This document shows, one piece after another, positions 47,367 to 57,275 of a DNA stretch of 64,000 nt. This DNA comes from Stephania yunnanensis (taxonomy: Eukaryota > Streptophyta > Magnoliopsida > Ranunculales > Menispermaceae): assembly GCA_039657365.1 (NCBI GenBank), contig CM077589.1, positions 22,232,001-22,296,000 of the forward strand. The letters are read 5' to 3'. The translations under genes were made by a program, and so were the position numbers. Under the pieces are notes generated by a model. It had not been told where the DNA came from and did not search any database. It worked only from the letters and a program-made list of their open reading frames with translations. Within the stretch, counting starts at the first letter, position 1. Each line of letters starts with the position of its first letter.

Positions 47367-48144
47367 GTAATTGCTTCAAATAGTTGGTAGATTGCTGTAG
47401 CATTAACACAACTCAATTGAATGGGGCAGTTGGAATCATTTGCTGACAGAATCGTTTTCATTTTCTTCTCAACTTTCTATTCATTTCATTGTGAGCTTGT
47501 TGGAGTGAGGCTTTCAATAAAGCAATGCTTAAGTTTCTAGATGATTGAAAGTATAATTTAGCTCTCAGATACAAAAGAGTCTAAGTAGCCCGGGCGATTT
47601 GATGAAGGCTTTAGATCTTCTTGCCTGAAGTACATGGCTTAGCTTTCAATAAGTAATTTAAATAATCAGAAATGCATTTTCTTTAACAAACCTCACAATG
47701 GATGTTATCTCATTGTGGATATGGATATGTGGCATCAAAAGGTGGTTTTCACTATTTTTTCCATTTATGGAGTGCTATTACTTTTAAAAGCTACACGTGA
47801 GTAATTATGATTACCTAGCCCATGACTTTTGATAAAATATAACTTATAACAATGGAATGTGACTACAACATAGACAATTTTTAGCTCTAGGATTTGTTCA
47901 ATGATTGCATTATTATGCTTTATCATGAATTATTCAGTCTGAATTTATAATCTGCACTATTCACTAAGTTTTGAAGAACCACATCTATGCACCTCATACT
48001 TTGTGGGAATGAATGTTGGAGGATATGAAAAAACACGCACATAAAAATGAGTGTAGGGGAAATGAGGGTGGAGGGGCACTAAGAAAACTTGGGATGTATT
48101 GATTAATGAGGATTTATAGGATTTCGAAAGAACTTCATCAATTG
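47367..48144. other. CACTA interior, no exon recognised
   Basis: Intron-like, T-rich sequence between the captured WD40 exons and the SINE. It probably includes captured intron sequence. No coding block identified. Confidence 0.4.
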
Positions 48145-48226
48145 CATTAAATCAAGAGTGGAAGAGTTTGATCCATGTAACTAAGCTCAATTAATTTGGG
48201 ATTGAAGCTTTGTTGTTGTTGATGAC
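48145..48226 (+). mobile_element. Au-type SINE 3' end, inside the CACTA element
   Basis: GATCCATGTAACTAAGCTC, then AATTTGGGATTGAAGC and a (TTG)4 tail, a diverged version of the 3' domain seen at 51366-51460. The 5' part is not recognisable. Confidence 0.55.
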
Positions 48227-48242
48227 GGTGTCGTTTGTTATA

Positions 48243-48492
48243 GGCCTTGTTTGGTTCAGCTTTTGCTTTTGTTTTTGTTTATCGCTGACGTGACACTCAA
48301 TAAGCAACTTTTGTACCGTTCGGTTTCATTATGTTTTCTACGATTGTTTGACGTGGCAACCAAAACTATCTAAAACTATCAAAATCGTCGTGATTTTGAA
48401 AAGCATCTCCCTACTTGATTTTGTTTTTCTTATAAGCACTTATCCACATCATCAAAGCATAAGCTAAAGCAAAGGATGAACCAAACATGGCC
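48243..48492. mobile_element. MITE nested inside the CACTA element
   Basis: About 250 bases with inverted ends GGCCTTGTTTGGTTCAGC and GATGAACCAAACATGGCC, and a longer imperfect pairing of TTTTGCTTTTG with AAGCTAAAGCAAAG. It is flanked by ATA triplets (48240-48242, 48493-48495). A 3-base TSD suggests a Tourist/PIF-Harbinger-like element, but ATA is not the usual TWA target, so the superfamily is unsure. Confidence 0.6.
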
Positions 48493-48687
48493 ATAGTCAT
48501 GAAAATTGGCAATTGTTACTTATTATGGGGACTTTTTTTTTCAGATTTGCACATTATTTTTTTAATCTTATAATCGATAGTTTATAAGGTACCTCATGTA
48601 CTGACAAAAATAAAAAGATACAGTGTAAGTTTTTGCTCTTGGACCTTGGTTAAGTTAAACTTATTGTTGCATTTTGACTTTAGGCAG

Positions 48688-49333
48688 GAATTTTTGGTAA
48701 TATGAAAAATCTGTACGAGACTGTAACAAAAGCACAAATGGTGGTCCAAGTTGAAGCAGTGCGCGTGCAGAAAGAACTTGTTGCGTACGAATCATCGGAC
48801 CTTATGCCATCTTTCTCTTGGATGTGAATGATGCAACTTTTGACCTGTATTTGTTCTACTGTGCAGGGCATAATTTGATGGGTACTGTGAAGGCGAGCTA
48901 ATAAAGGTTTGTTTTAGACTTATCTTATCCTGTCTTTGATCTTCTACTGTTATTTAAACTCTTAGGCAACTAAGTTTGAAATTTGGCCCTTTAATTTACA
49001 CAATGTTTTGGCTACCGGCTATACTTAATTGATTTTTATGTCTTCTAAGACCTGTTTCTTTGCTCTTTTCCTTTGGGACAGTTTGCTTTATTTTCTATGC
49101 TATTTGAATGTGTGTCTGCGGAAGTTATTTCTATCGACTCGAGGGACAGTTCTATGCTCAAGATGATCTTGGGTTTTCATAGATTAGCCTGGATAGTAAT
49201 ATCCTAATAATTGCCTGCAGATATACTTCATTTCTAGTGCTTGATGTATCTTAAATATTTATCTAGGTCACACTTTTTGGAAATCAGCAACCTGTACGCA
49301 CATAGATCACTGAGGCTGCAATGGAAGTAGGAG
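48688..49333 (+). pseudogene. Captured YbaB/EbfC-family (STIC2-like) fragment, three exons
   Basis: Exon 48688-48784 reads GIFGNMKNLYETVTKAQMVV, then QVEAVRVQKELVA, with donor GC|GTACGA. Exon 48867-48906 (after TGTGCAG) continues in phase with a stop in place of the conserved Glu, then FDGYCEGELIK. Exon 49267-49333 (after TATCTAG) reads VTLFGNQQPVRT, a second Glu-to-stop change, then ITEAAMEVG. This is the chloroplast nucleoid-associated YbaB/EbfC family (STIC2/At2g24020-like), small DNA-binding proteins that also affect thylakoid targeting. Both lesions are GAA-to-TAA or GAG-to-TAG type stops, and the last part of the protein is missing, so this is a dead copy with its splice structure preserved. 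Confidence 0.85.
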
Positions 49334-50060
49334 ATGTTTGCACAGTTGATGATTAAGACAAGATATGCCTTAACCTTGAACCCTAACAAAGAAGTGTTTT
49401 CAGTTATACTTTGTAGTTTATTTTCTTGATTTTTTTTGTTGGACTCCACCTCTGTTCCAAAGAGGCTAATACATTTTCGGTTTGATTCTATAGTTCTATG
49501 GGTTGGTGATGTTGTGAAGTATGCATAACTATATTATTTGTTAGATAACATAATCTCGTAGCTTGGATCATGAGTAATTAGTCTCTTGGGTCTTGAACAG
49601 CTTTAATATTGATGAATTTCTTTTACTTCTGGATAATGATGAATTTCTTTTTCTTTATTACTTTATTTATGTTGTGTTTGGCTCATACACTTGTGCTTGC
49701 GATGATACGTAGTTCTCCCATAATATTGTTTATATTTCTATTATTGTTTGTATAATTTAGTGATTTTTTTTCTTTTTGATCTTTTTTCAGGTGTTTTGTA
49801 CGAAGTCAAGTATTTTTTGAAGCACAATCAACTTGATATAATCTCGGAACACTTCTTCATCTGTTGTTTTTTTTCATTTAGAACATTTTTTTCTTTTGCT
49901 TTTGTAGAAAGATACGAAATAGAAACTTTTTAGATTGTTTTTGTTGTTTTGTGTACAATACATTGAGAAAAGATAATTTTATGGATATGTTAAGTTTATA
50001 TAAACCGTGTAATATCAATATATTATTTAGCTATGATTGTATTATATATTGGCAGGTTAA
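49334..50060. other. CACTA interior, no exon recognised
   Basis: T-rich sequence between the last captured exon and the right subterminal array. The 61-codon frame at 49748-49933 is Phe-rich and has no domain. Confidence 0.4.
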
Positions 50061-50104
50061 ATGTGCTTGGATTGAGACTTATATATATATATATATATAT
50101 ATTG

Positions 50105-50620
50105 AGACGGATTGAGACCTAAACAAAGCGGAATTGAGACGGATTAGCAACGGAATTCAGAGATTTCGTTGCTATTCCGTGTCTAATTTTCGAGGCAAAG
50201 CTACATAAATCAGTAACGGATCAAAGACGGAATTATTGTATTCCGTCTCTGATCCGTTGCTAATCAGAGACGGATCAGAGACGGAATCCAATAATTCTGT
50301 CTCTGATCCGTTGCTAATCAGAGACGGATCAGAGACGGAATACAATAATTACGTCTTTGATCCGTTGCTAATCAGAGACGGATCAAAGACGGAATGCAAT
50401 TACAATTGTACCCTTTAGAAAAATTTCCATTTCTGTTCCGTCTCTGTTCCGTTTCTAAATTTCGTCTCTAATCAGCAACGGAAACACATTTTCGTTGTTG
50501 ATTGAATCAGCGACGACGATTTTAGAGACGGAATAGATTCCGTCTCTGTTCAGTTGCTGAATTGAATTAGAGACGGAATTTATGCAAATCAGAGACGGAA
50601 ATTTCTGCTTCTGATCTGCT
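50105..50620. repeat. CACTA right subterminal repeats with 54-base tandem array
   Basis: Dense GAGACGGA / TCCGTCTCT and GATCCGTTGCTAATC motifs in both orientations. Between about 50222 and 50403 three near-identical 54-57-base units repeat in tandem, which is why an 18-residue repeated frame appears there. The frames at 50236-50418 (+) and 50455-50649 (-) are products of this array, not genes. Confidence 0.85.
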
Positions 50621-50637
50621 GTTTTTTTGTAGTGTTT

Positions 50638-51365
50638 AAAGAACAACACAAGTCAAAAAAGTTTAAATATGTTGACATGAAGTTCTTGTTGTTAGTAAGA
50701 GGATTTATAATTTGTTCATGTCAGAAGAGCACATAGGTACACGACATATGTTTGTCGATCCCATGCATGACTATGGAGTTTGCCGCTCATGTGAATAATT
50801 AGCATGTTGCTAAAATGAGTCTTATTAAGACTTTTGATATGGCTAAGTTAGTGGAAGTTGTATAATGGCTCGATTCAGACACTATATTTGTGATCACATT
50901 TCTTATTTTATTATCCTCTATTAGTTATTTTACATATTAGTGCACACGTGTATGAAAAATGATTTTGTGTCTTGTTTAAAGGCATGTGGTGTCCGACATT
51001 GAGATACTATAGGATTAAAATATGTCATATATAATTTAAGTCGACAATGCACATGTTATTTCAGATGTGGTTCTTATTTGGAGAAATTGTTTATTAATTT
51101 ATTAAGGCCAAGTGAGATAATATCTTAGATAATGAGTAACTTTATAAATGACTAGTGTATGGCACTTGGATTCTAAAAAGGAATGGCTAAAGACTAGATG
51201 AAGAGAATTTAGAAGTAATTCTTGCAATTTTGAAATCTCAAACAAATAAGGATACTACAAACTCTCTCTCTCTCTCTCTCAAGTTATTTTCTCTCTAACA
51301 ATTTTCATTTTTAAACTCTCAAAGTCCCAATAAATCAGAAAAAAAAAGTTAGTTAAATTGTGATT
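50638..51365. other. No gene; includes a (CT)n run
   Basis: AT-rich flank to the right of the CACTA element, with CT repeats at 51262-51280. Nothing else recognised. Confidence 0.5.
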
Positions 51366-51460
51366 TACTCACCATTAATTGCACTTAATCGAGCACAATG
51401 GAAAAGTTTAATCCATGTAGCCGACCCCAGTTAATTTGGGACTGAGGCTATGTTTTTGTT
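51366..51460 (+). mobile_element. Au-type SINE 3' end
   Basis: TGCACTTAATCGAGCACAAT, then ATCCATGTAGCCGACCCC, AATTTGGGACTGAGGC and a degenerate TTTTTGTTATTG tail. It is near-identical to the reverse complement of 1217-1320, so both belong to one subfamily. No clear TSD is seen, and the 5' part is missing or diverged. Confidence 0.65.
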
Positions 51461-51998
51461 ATTGTATTTTAATTAATAAGAGAGAAACTTTTGATGACAG
51501 TTTTGTAAATAAGGCTATTTTGAATTCAAGAAGATCCCAAGGAATATTGCTATTATACATGAGATAAACTTATTAATTAAATTAAACCAAATAACACAAT
51601 GTTAGATTTGGTTTTATTATAATTAATAAATTTATAATTATTTAAGATATTCTTATGGCTTTTTAGTGTTTTCAAGTAGAGTTGGTTAGCTCCGCCCATA
51701 AGGCAGAACGTTGAAAATACTAATGAGGATGACTTATAAGTCTTTATTTTATGATTTGAATAGTGTTATTTGGACTCGTGCATTGGATTAAAAACTTTTT
51801 ATAATTTTAAATGCATCGTATCAATTAATGAATAAATCATAATCACATGTAAAATTCATTTGATACCCGGTAAATATTTACAAAATTTTTAAAAATCTAT
51901 ATACAAATTTATTGTTATGATTTATATGAGATTTATGGGTTTTCGAGTATTATCGTTGAGAAACCTGCAACATTTCAAATTGCAATGCTGAAGATCTG
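51461..51998 (+). promoter_or_regulatory. Upstream region of the PPR gene
   Basis: AT-rich, about 540 bases from the SINE tail to the start codon. It should hold the promoter, but there are several TATA-like stretches and no one of them can be chosen. Confidence 0.3.
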
Positions 51999-54308
51999 AT
52001 GATGGTGGTGAATGAATCTATTTTAAGTGATATGCAGCACAAGTTCCGCTGCTTTGGTGCAAAGGACTTCAGATTCACATCTTTTCCGGTCCCTCTATCT
52101 TTGCTACTGGAACTCTGTTCTCAAGTCACCAATCAAAACCATTTGAAGGCAATACATTGCGCTGAAATCAAGTCCCTCTCACGCCCAGATACATTTCTAT
52201 CTAACAATCTCATCAAGTTGTATTCTAAATTCAACAGATTAAGTTATGCACGCAACACGTTTGATCGAATTCCTCACCCGAATATTTTCTCCTGGAATAA
52301 CATCCTCTCAGCCTACTCCAAATCCGGGGGCCTGTCGGAAATGCAACAAGTATTCGACCGAATGCCGATTCGAGATGCTATTTCTTGGAATTGTGTTATT
52401 TCTGGCTATGCGAATTACGGGTCCGGAGAGGCTACTGTGAATGTTTATAAAATGATGTTGAGAGATGACGGGTCCGAGAGTTTGAGTCGGATTACATTCT
52501 CCACATTGCTGATATTGGCCTCGCGCCAATCTTGTGTTGGTTTGGGTAGACAGGTGCATGGACAGATACTGAACTTTGGGTTTGGGGGGTATGTTTTTGT
52601 GGGCAGTCCTTTGGTTGATATGTACTCAAAAGCTGGGTTGATTTTTGATGCAAAGAAGGTTTTTGATGAAATGCCTGAGAGAAATTTGGTTGTGTACAAT
52701 ACTATGCTTTCTGGGTTCTGGAGGTGTGGAATGATAGAGGACTCTAGGAAATTGTTTGCAGTCATGCCTGAAAGAGATTTAATTTCTTGGACCACAATTG
52801 TCACGGGGCTTACAAAAAACGGGCTGGATAAAGAAGCAATGGATGTGTTCAGAGAGATGCAAACGGAAGGTTTGGTTGCTGATCAGTACACATTTGGAAG
52901 TGCATTAACAGCTTGTGGGGGCTTGCGTGCAGTGGAGCAGGGAAAACAGATTCATGCCTACGTGACTAGGACGAACTACGTGGATAATGTATTTGTTGGT
53001 AGTGCCCTGGTTGATATGTACTTGAAGTGCGGGAGCATTAAAAGTGCAGAGCCAATTTTCGAGCGGATGACGTGTAGGAACAATATTTCATGGACTGCAA
53101 TGCTTGTGGGTTACAACCACAATGGGCTTAGTGAAGAAGCTGTGAAAATATTTTGCGATATGCAGAGAAATGGGGTTGAGCCTGATGATTTTACTTTAGG
53201 AAGCGTTATCAGCTCATGTGCTAGCCTAGCTAGCTTAGAAGAAGGAACACAGTTTCATGGTCAGGCCTTAGTTTCAGGGTTGCATTCATTCACAACCGTT
53301 TCTAATGCACTCATTACCTTGTATGGTAAGTGTGGAAGCATCAAAGACTCTCATCAATTGTTCAACGAAATGCATGTTAAGGATGAGGTCTCATGGACAG
53401 CTTTGGTTTCTGGATATGCTCAGTTTGGGAAGGCTGTAGAGACCATTTCGTTGTTTGAGGAAATGCTATCTAATGGCCTAAAACCTGACGGAGTCACATT
53501 CATTGGAGTTCTTTCTGCCTGTAGTAGAGCGGGACTAGTGGATAAAGGATATCAATATTTTGCTTCAATGGTTAATGATCATAGAATTGTGCCAGTTCCA
53601 GACCATTATACTTGTATGATTGACCTTCTCAGTCGTGCAGGAAGGTTGGAAGAAACAAAAGACTTCATAAATCAAATGCCTTCTCGTCCTGATGCAATTG
53701 GATGGGCAACATTGCTTAGCTCATGCAGGCTTCATGGTAACATTGAAATTGGGAAATGGGCGGCTGATTCATTAATTGAATTAGAACCTCAAAATCCTGC
53801 AAGTTATGTGTTGCTCTCAAGTATGTATGCTGCTAAAGAAAAATGGGACGATGTGGCTCGTTTAAGAAGAGGCATGAGAAATATGGGAGTGAGGAAGGAG
53901 CCTGGTTTTAGTTGGATCAAGTATAAAAACAAGGTTCACGTATTTTCTGCTGATGATTGGTCACATGATTATTCAGATAAAATATATGCTAAGCTGGATA
54001 AGCTGTATATTGCAATTATAAATGAAGGTTATGTCCCTGATATGAATTATGTTCTACATGATGTAGATGAAGCACAAAAAATTAAGATGCTTAACCACCA
54101 CAGTGAGAAGTTGGCAATTGCTTTTGCATTAATTTTTGTCCCAGAAAGCATGCCCATTCGAATTGTTAAGAATCTTAGGGTTTGCGGTGATTGTCACAAT
54201 GCAACTAAGTTAATTTCTATGGTTACTCAGCGAGAGATACTTGTAAGGGATTCTGTTCGGTACCATCTTTTTAAGGATGGAGCTTGTTCATGTGGAGACT
54301 TTTGGTGA
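51999..54308 (+). CDS. DYW-class PPR protein, At1g68930-like
   Basis: Intact 769-codon single-exon gene. PPR proteins bind organellar RNA one base per repeat; DYW members deaminate C to U in mitochondrial or plastid transcripts. PLS-type repeats run from about residue 50 to 565 (for example FSWNNILSAYSKSGGLSEMQ, GSALVDMYLKCGSIKSAEPI and VSWTALVSGYAQFGKAVETI). E motifs follow to about 634, then a full DYW domain from the PG box (PGFSWIKYK, about residue 635) to the end. The deaminase signature HHSEKLAIAF starts at residue 700 and CGDCHN at 729. The last residues are CSCGDFW, so the tripeptide is DFW rather than DYW, as in its likely Arabidopsis counterpart At1g68930. The start chosen is the first ATG; the tandem ATG and Met12 are alternatives. 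No clear transit peptide can be judged by eye. It is the only intact host gene in the window. Confidence 0.95.
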   Translation: MMVVNESILSDMQHKFRCFGAKDFRFTSFPVPLSLLLELCSQVTNQNHLKAIHCAEIKSLSRPDTFLSNNLIKLYSKFNRLSYARNTFDRIPHPNIFSWNNILSAYSKSGGLSEMQQVFDRMPIRDAISWNCVISGYANYGSGEATVNVYKMMLRDDGSESLSRITFSTLLILASRQSCVGLGRQVHGQILNFGFGGYVFVGSPLVDMYSKAGLIFDAKKVFDEMPERNLVVYNTMLSGFWRCGMIEDSRKLFAVMPERDLISWTTIVTGLTKNGLDKEAMDVFREMQTEGLVADQYTFGSALTACGGLRAVEQGKQIHAYVTRTNYVDNVFVGSALVDMYLKCGSIKSAEPIFERMTCRNNISWTAMLVGYNHNGLSEEAVKIFCDMQRNGVEPDDFTLGSVISSCASLASLEEGTQFHGQALVSGLHSFTTVSNALITLYGKCGSIKDSHQLFNEMHVKDEVSWTALVSGYAQFGKAVETISLFEEMLSNGLKPDGVTFIGVLSACSRAGLVDKGYQYFASMVNDHRIVPVPDHYTCMIDLLSRAGRLEETKDFINQMPSRPDAIGWATLLSSCRLHGNIEIGKWAADSLIELEPQNPASYVLLSSMYAAKEKWDDVARLRRGMRNMGVRKEPGFSWIKYKNKVHVFSADDWSHDYSDKIYAKLDKLYIAIINEGYVPDMNYVLHDVDEAQKIKMLNHHSEKLAIAFALIFVPESMPIRIVKNLRVCGDCHNATKLISMVTQREILVRDSVRYHLFKDGACSCGDFW

Positions 54309-54772
54309 TAAGAATTCCATTTCTTATGGCCATACCCGATGTGGAGGATACAAATTTACAAAGTTCTTAATTATTGAGTTGTGTTGTTCAAAATCCATTA
54401 AGGGCACGAACATGGAGATCAATTAAACAACCGGATGGTAGGGGAAGGGAGACGAAGGGAGTAATTCTCTTTCATTCGTGCTTATAAAGTATATTTGCAG
54501 CTGTAAAGGTTAAGAATGGTTAAATTGGAAAAATGTCGGTAATAACTTGGTGAATATGAGACAGTGCAGAGGTTGACATAATTTTTTTCATTGATTCGAG
54601 ATATGTTTGGGTCGAGCAACTTGATGGTTATATAAGTTGAAAAGGTTTCTTAAGCACGATATACCTGGTTCCGGATTCGCTTTAAATCTACTCTCTTGCC
54701 TACTAATATGTTAGCACTATTTTTCTTTCTCGATTGCTTCAATGACCATTCAATTTATTTCAGTGATGTAAC
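54309..54772. other. PPR gene 3' flank
   Basis: Presumed 3' untranslated region and spacer. No terminator or repeat can be assigned. Confidence 0.4.
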
Positions 54773-55237
54773 TGTTGGTGGAATTATAGAAAACTTGATG
54801 TGTAATAGAAGAAAAACATAATACATTCGATAAAGGCTTGAGTTATGCACAATGTCTTGAATATTTCGTCCCGCTATAGTGCTTACAGTCATGACGATAG
54901 TCTCCCAAGATACAAAGATCGTACGGATGATTTTAGCAATCCAAATCATTAGTCTACGAACCAATAGAATGATTCAACACTCTTTGACTCAAAACAATGA
55001 AAAGAGATGGAAACTTGATTTTGACTCATTTTCCTAACCTTCTAACTCCATTGTAAGTTTTATAAAAACGGTATATCTAGTGAATACATGTAGACTTTGA
55101 TGTGTCTATTAGGAAAGACACGTCTCTTAGTGAATAGACACACTTTTTAGTACGTTATGTCCCTTCATAGGATTACACACCTTTTCACATAATTTCCATT
55201 CAAATTATAAACAATTAAATAATATTATTAATTGTTC
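54773..55237. repeat. Rearranged repeat, copy 1
   Basis: Two parts. 54773-54866 starts TGTTGGTGGAATTATAG and reappears reverse-complemented at 56792-56883. 54867-55237 (CCCGCTATAGTGCTTACAGT to TATTAATTGTTC) reappears in the same orientation at 56897-57275, with roughly nine in ten bases shared by eye. The TGTTGG start suggests an LTR origin. The minus frame 54755-54964 inside it is incidental. Confidence 0.7.
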
Positions 55238-56791
55238 AAACAATTTCCCATATTAATGGAAATTGATCATTAAATCTATATATATCCTCCACATAAATTA
55301 GTTTTAAAAATCATTTTAACGCAGACACACTAGAGAGAGTGAGTATTGGAGAAATAAAGTTACATCAGGAGAAGTGTCGTATATAGATTTGCTTTCCATA
55401 GTGAAATATTCTCGGATATACTTTGTGACGCAGTGGATATAGATGATCTTGAACTTTTCACTTTTACGATATACCGAGAAAATAATACTCACATAACTCC
55501 ATCCTTATCATTATTGGTTCTACGATTTTGTCCATTTTAGTCCTGAACACAATCTTGGTTTCATGATTGATTTAGAGAATTTAGCCTGTCTCCTTCTCAT
55601 GATTGCGACCCACATTTTCTATCATATAAGTGACATATTTATTTGTCATTAAATGCTTAACATACCCTTCACTTCTTCTCGACACACATTTTATCTTAGG
55701 AATGAGAGAATTTGTTCTTCTCTCGGGTTTTGTCTAACCAATTTGCCTATTGAACCTAGTACATGGAATCTCAAATCAGCTAGGTTAGGTTTCCACTAGA
55801 CTTAACTCATTTTTTAGGCTTTTAAACTCATTCCCCTCAAAATTAATTTACTTGATATTAACAAACCTTCAATTGGTGGCCAAAAGTTTGTCGTATCATT
55901 TCTTATTTTCTATGGAAATTATTTCATAATCAAGTTACTACCTAATGGTAATCTTCAACATATAAGTCCTGATTTACCATTTTATATGCATCATTTTGTT
56001 CTCTGTCATTTGCAATTATTAGCCGGCTTACAACATATGCGTTACAAAGACAATTACATCCAATATGAAATATCTTTCAAGCTCTTTGAAAGCCATAATG
56101 TTGCTTTTCTAGTTAATTTTATTAAATCACACAATCATTTAGATTTTAATGTGACTTTAACAATACTCTCATTTCTATAAGGATTTCCAAGTGATACAAG
56201 CATTCTTCTTTAAATTCATCATTTAAGTTGTGTCTCTCAACATCTATTGTGTTGCTTTATTAGCAACCAACTATATGTAGATGTTATTATATACTAGTGA
56301 ATTTCTCTCGATGAAATCAAGGCTTCCATTCTCTCAAACAAAGCCTTAAGTTATCAATTTAATTTGCTTCATCTTAAGCAATTTATCCATTCACCTTTAA
56401 TTAGATTTTAAAACCCATTTACACTTCAAAGGCTTCGACTTGATGGATTCAATTTCACTATTGATTTTTTTTTCAAAATATATGTTCTTCAACAAAAGCC
56501 TTGTTCGAAATACTTTTTATTAGGGCTCATATTTATTTTCTTTACTTCAAAAATAAAGATAAAAGTTTTATGTTCACCCCCACATCTTTCAAGTAGTCAT
56601 AGGCCTAATATATATCTTCAACTCGGAAGATATAACTATCGAAATTAGGCTTGCAATTAAATTGCTTCCAACCCCCACAATGCTAACAATTCAATGTTAA
56701 TCCACACAACATTGATACTTGTGTTGCACTCACATATGGTCTACCTATATATACATTCATTGTTTCTCATTGCACTATAACAGGATGAGAT
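55238..56791. other. No gene; spacer between repeat copies
   Basis: AT-rich sequence between the two repeat copies. The 64-codon frame at 55986-56180 has no recognisable domain. It may be the decayed interior of a retroelement, but I find no gag or pol motif. Confidence 0.4.
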
Positions 56792-57275
56792 AATCAAGAC
56801 ACTAAGTATAACTCAAGCCTCGATCGACTGTATTATGTGTTTCTTCTATTACACATCAAGTTTTCTAAAACTCTACCAACAATCTGAAGACTATTGTGTC
56901 CCACTATAGTGCTTACAGTCTAATGACGATAGTCTCCCAAAATACAACGATTATATGAATGATTTTAGCACCCCAAATCATTAGCCTACGAACCAATAGA
57001 GTGATTCAACACTCTCTTAAACTCAAAACCATGAAAAGAGAAGGAAACTTGATTTTGAGTCATTTTCTTAACCTTCTAACTCTATTTTAAGTCTTATAAA
57101 AAAGGTTCATCTAGTGAAAATAGATATATAGACTTTGATGTGTCTATTAGTAATGACACGTCTCTAAGTGAATAGACACACCTTTTAGTATGTTATGTCC
57201 CTTCACAGGATTATACACCTTTTCACATAATTTTAATTCAAATTATAAACAATTAAATAATATTATTAATTGTTC
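56792..57275. repeat. Rearranged repeat, copy 2
   Basis: Counterpart of 54773-55237, with the first about 92 bases inverted (ending CTCTACCAACAATCTG) and the remaining 379 bases in direct orientation (CCCACTATAGTGCTTACAGT onward). Confidence 0.7.

Larger units (their letters stand above)
45427..50634. mobile_element. Complete CACTA element carrying pieces of three host genes
   Basis: Terminal inverted repeats CACTACAAGAAAA (left) and TTTTTTTGTAGTG (right) match 12 of 13 bases. Direct flanking triplets TTT lie at 45424-45426 and 50635-50637, the 3-base TSD typical of CACTA (En/Spm). Both ends carry subterminal arrays of GAGACGGAAT / ATTCCGTCTC and TTAGCAACGGA motifs, the sort bound by CACTA transposition proteins. 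No transposase is present. In order the interior holds a CT-rich tandem repeat, diaminopimelate decarboxylase exons, STRAP-like WD40 exons, a SINE, a MITE and YbaB-family exons, all coding pieces on the plus strand with their introns. It is therefore a non-autonomous gene-capturing (Pack-type) CACTA. Confidence 0.85.

Noticed and set aside
48680..48871. Minus frame starting MPCTVE, reminiscent of a WD40 protein segment
   Set aside because: Coincidence: the plus strand here clearly encodes the YbaB-family exon.
50236..50649. Repeated-peptide frames on both strands
   Set aside because: They arise from the CACTA subterminal tandem array, not from a repeat protein gene.
52246..52804. Frames on both strands inside the PPR gene
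   Set aside because: Shadows of the intact 769-codon frame.
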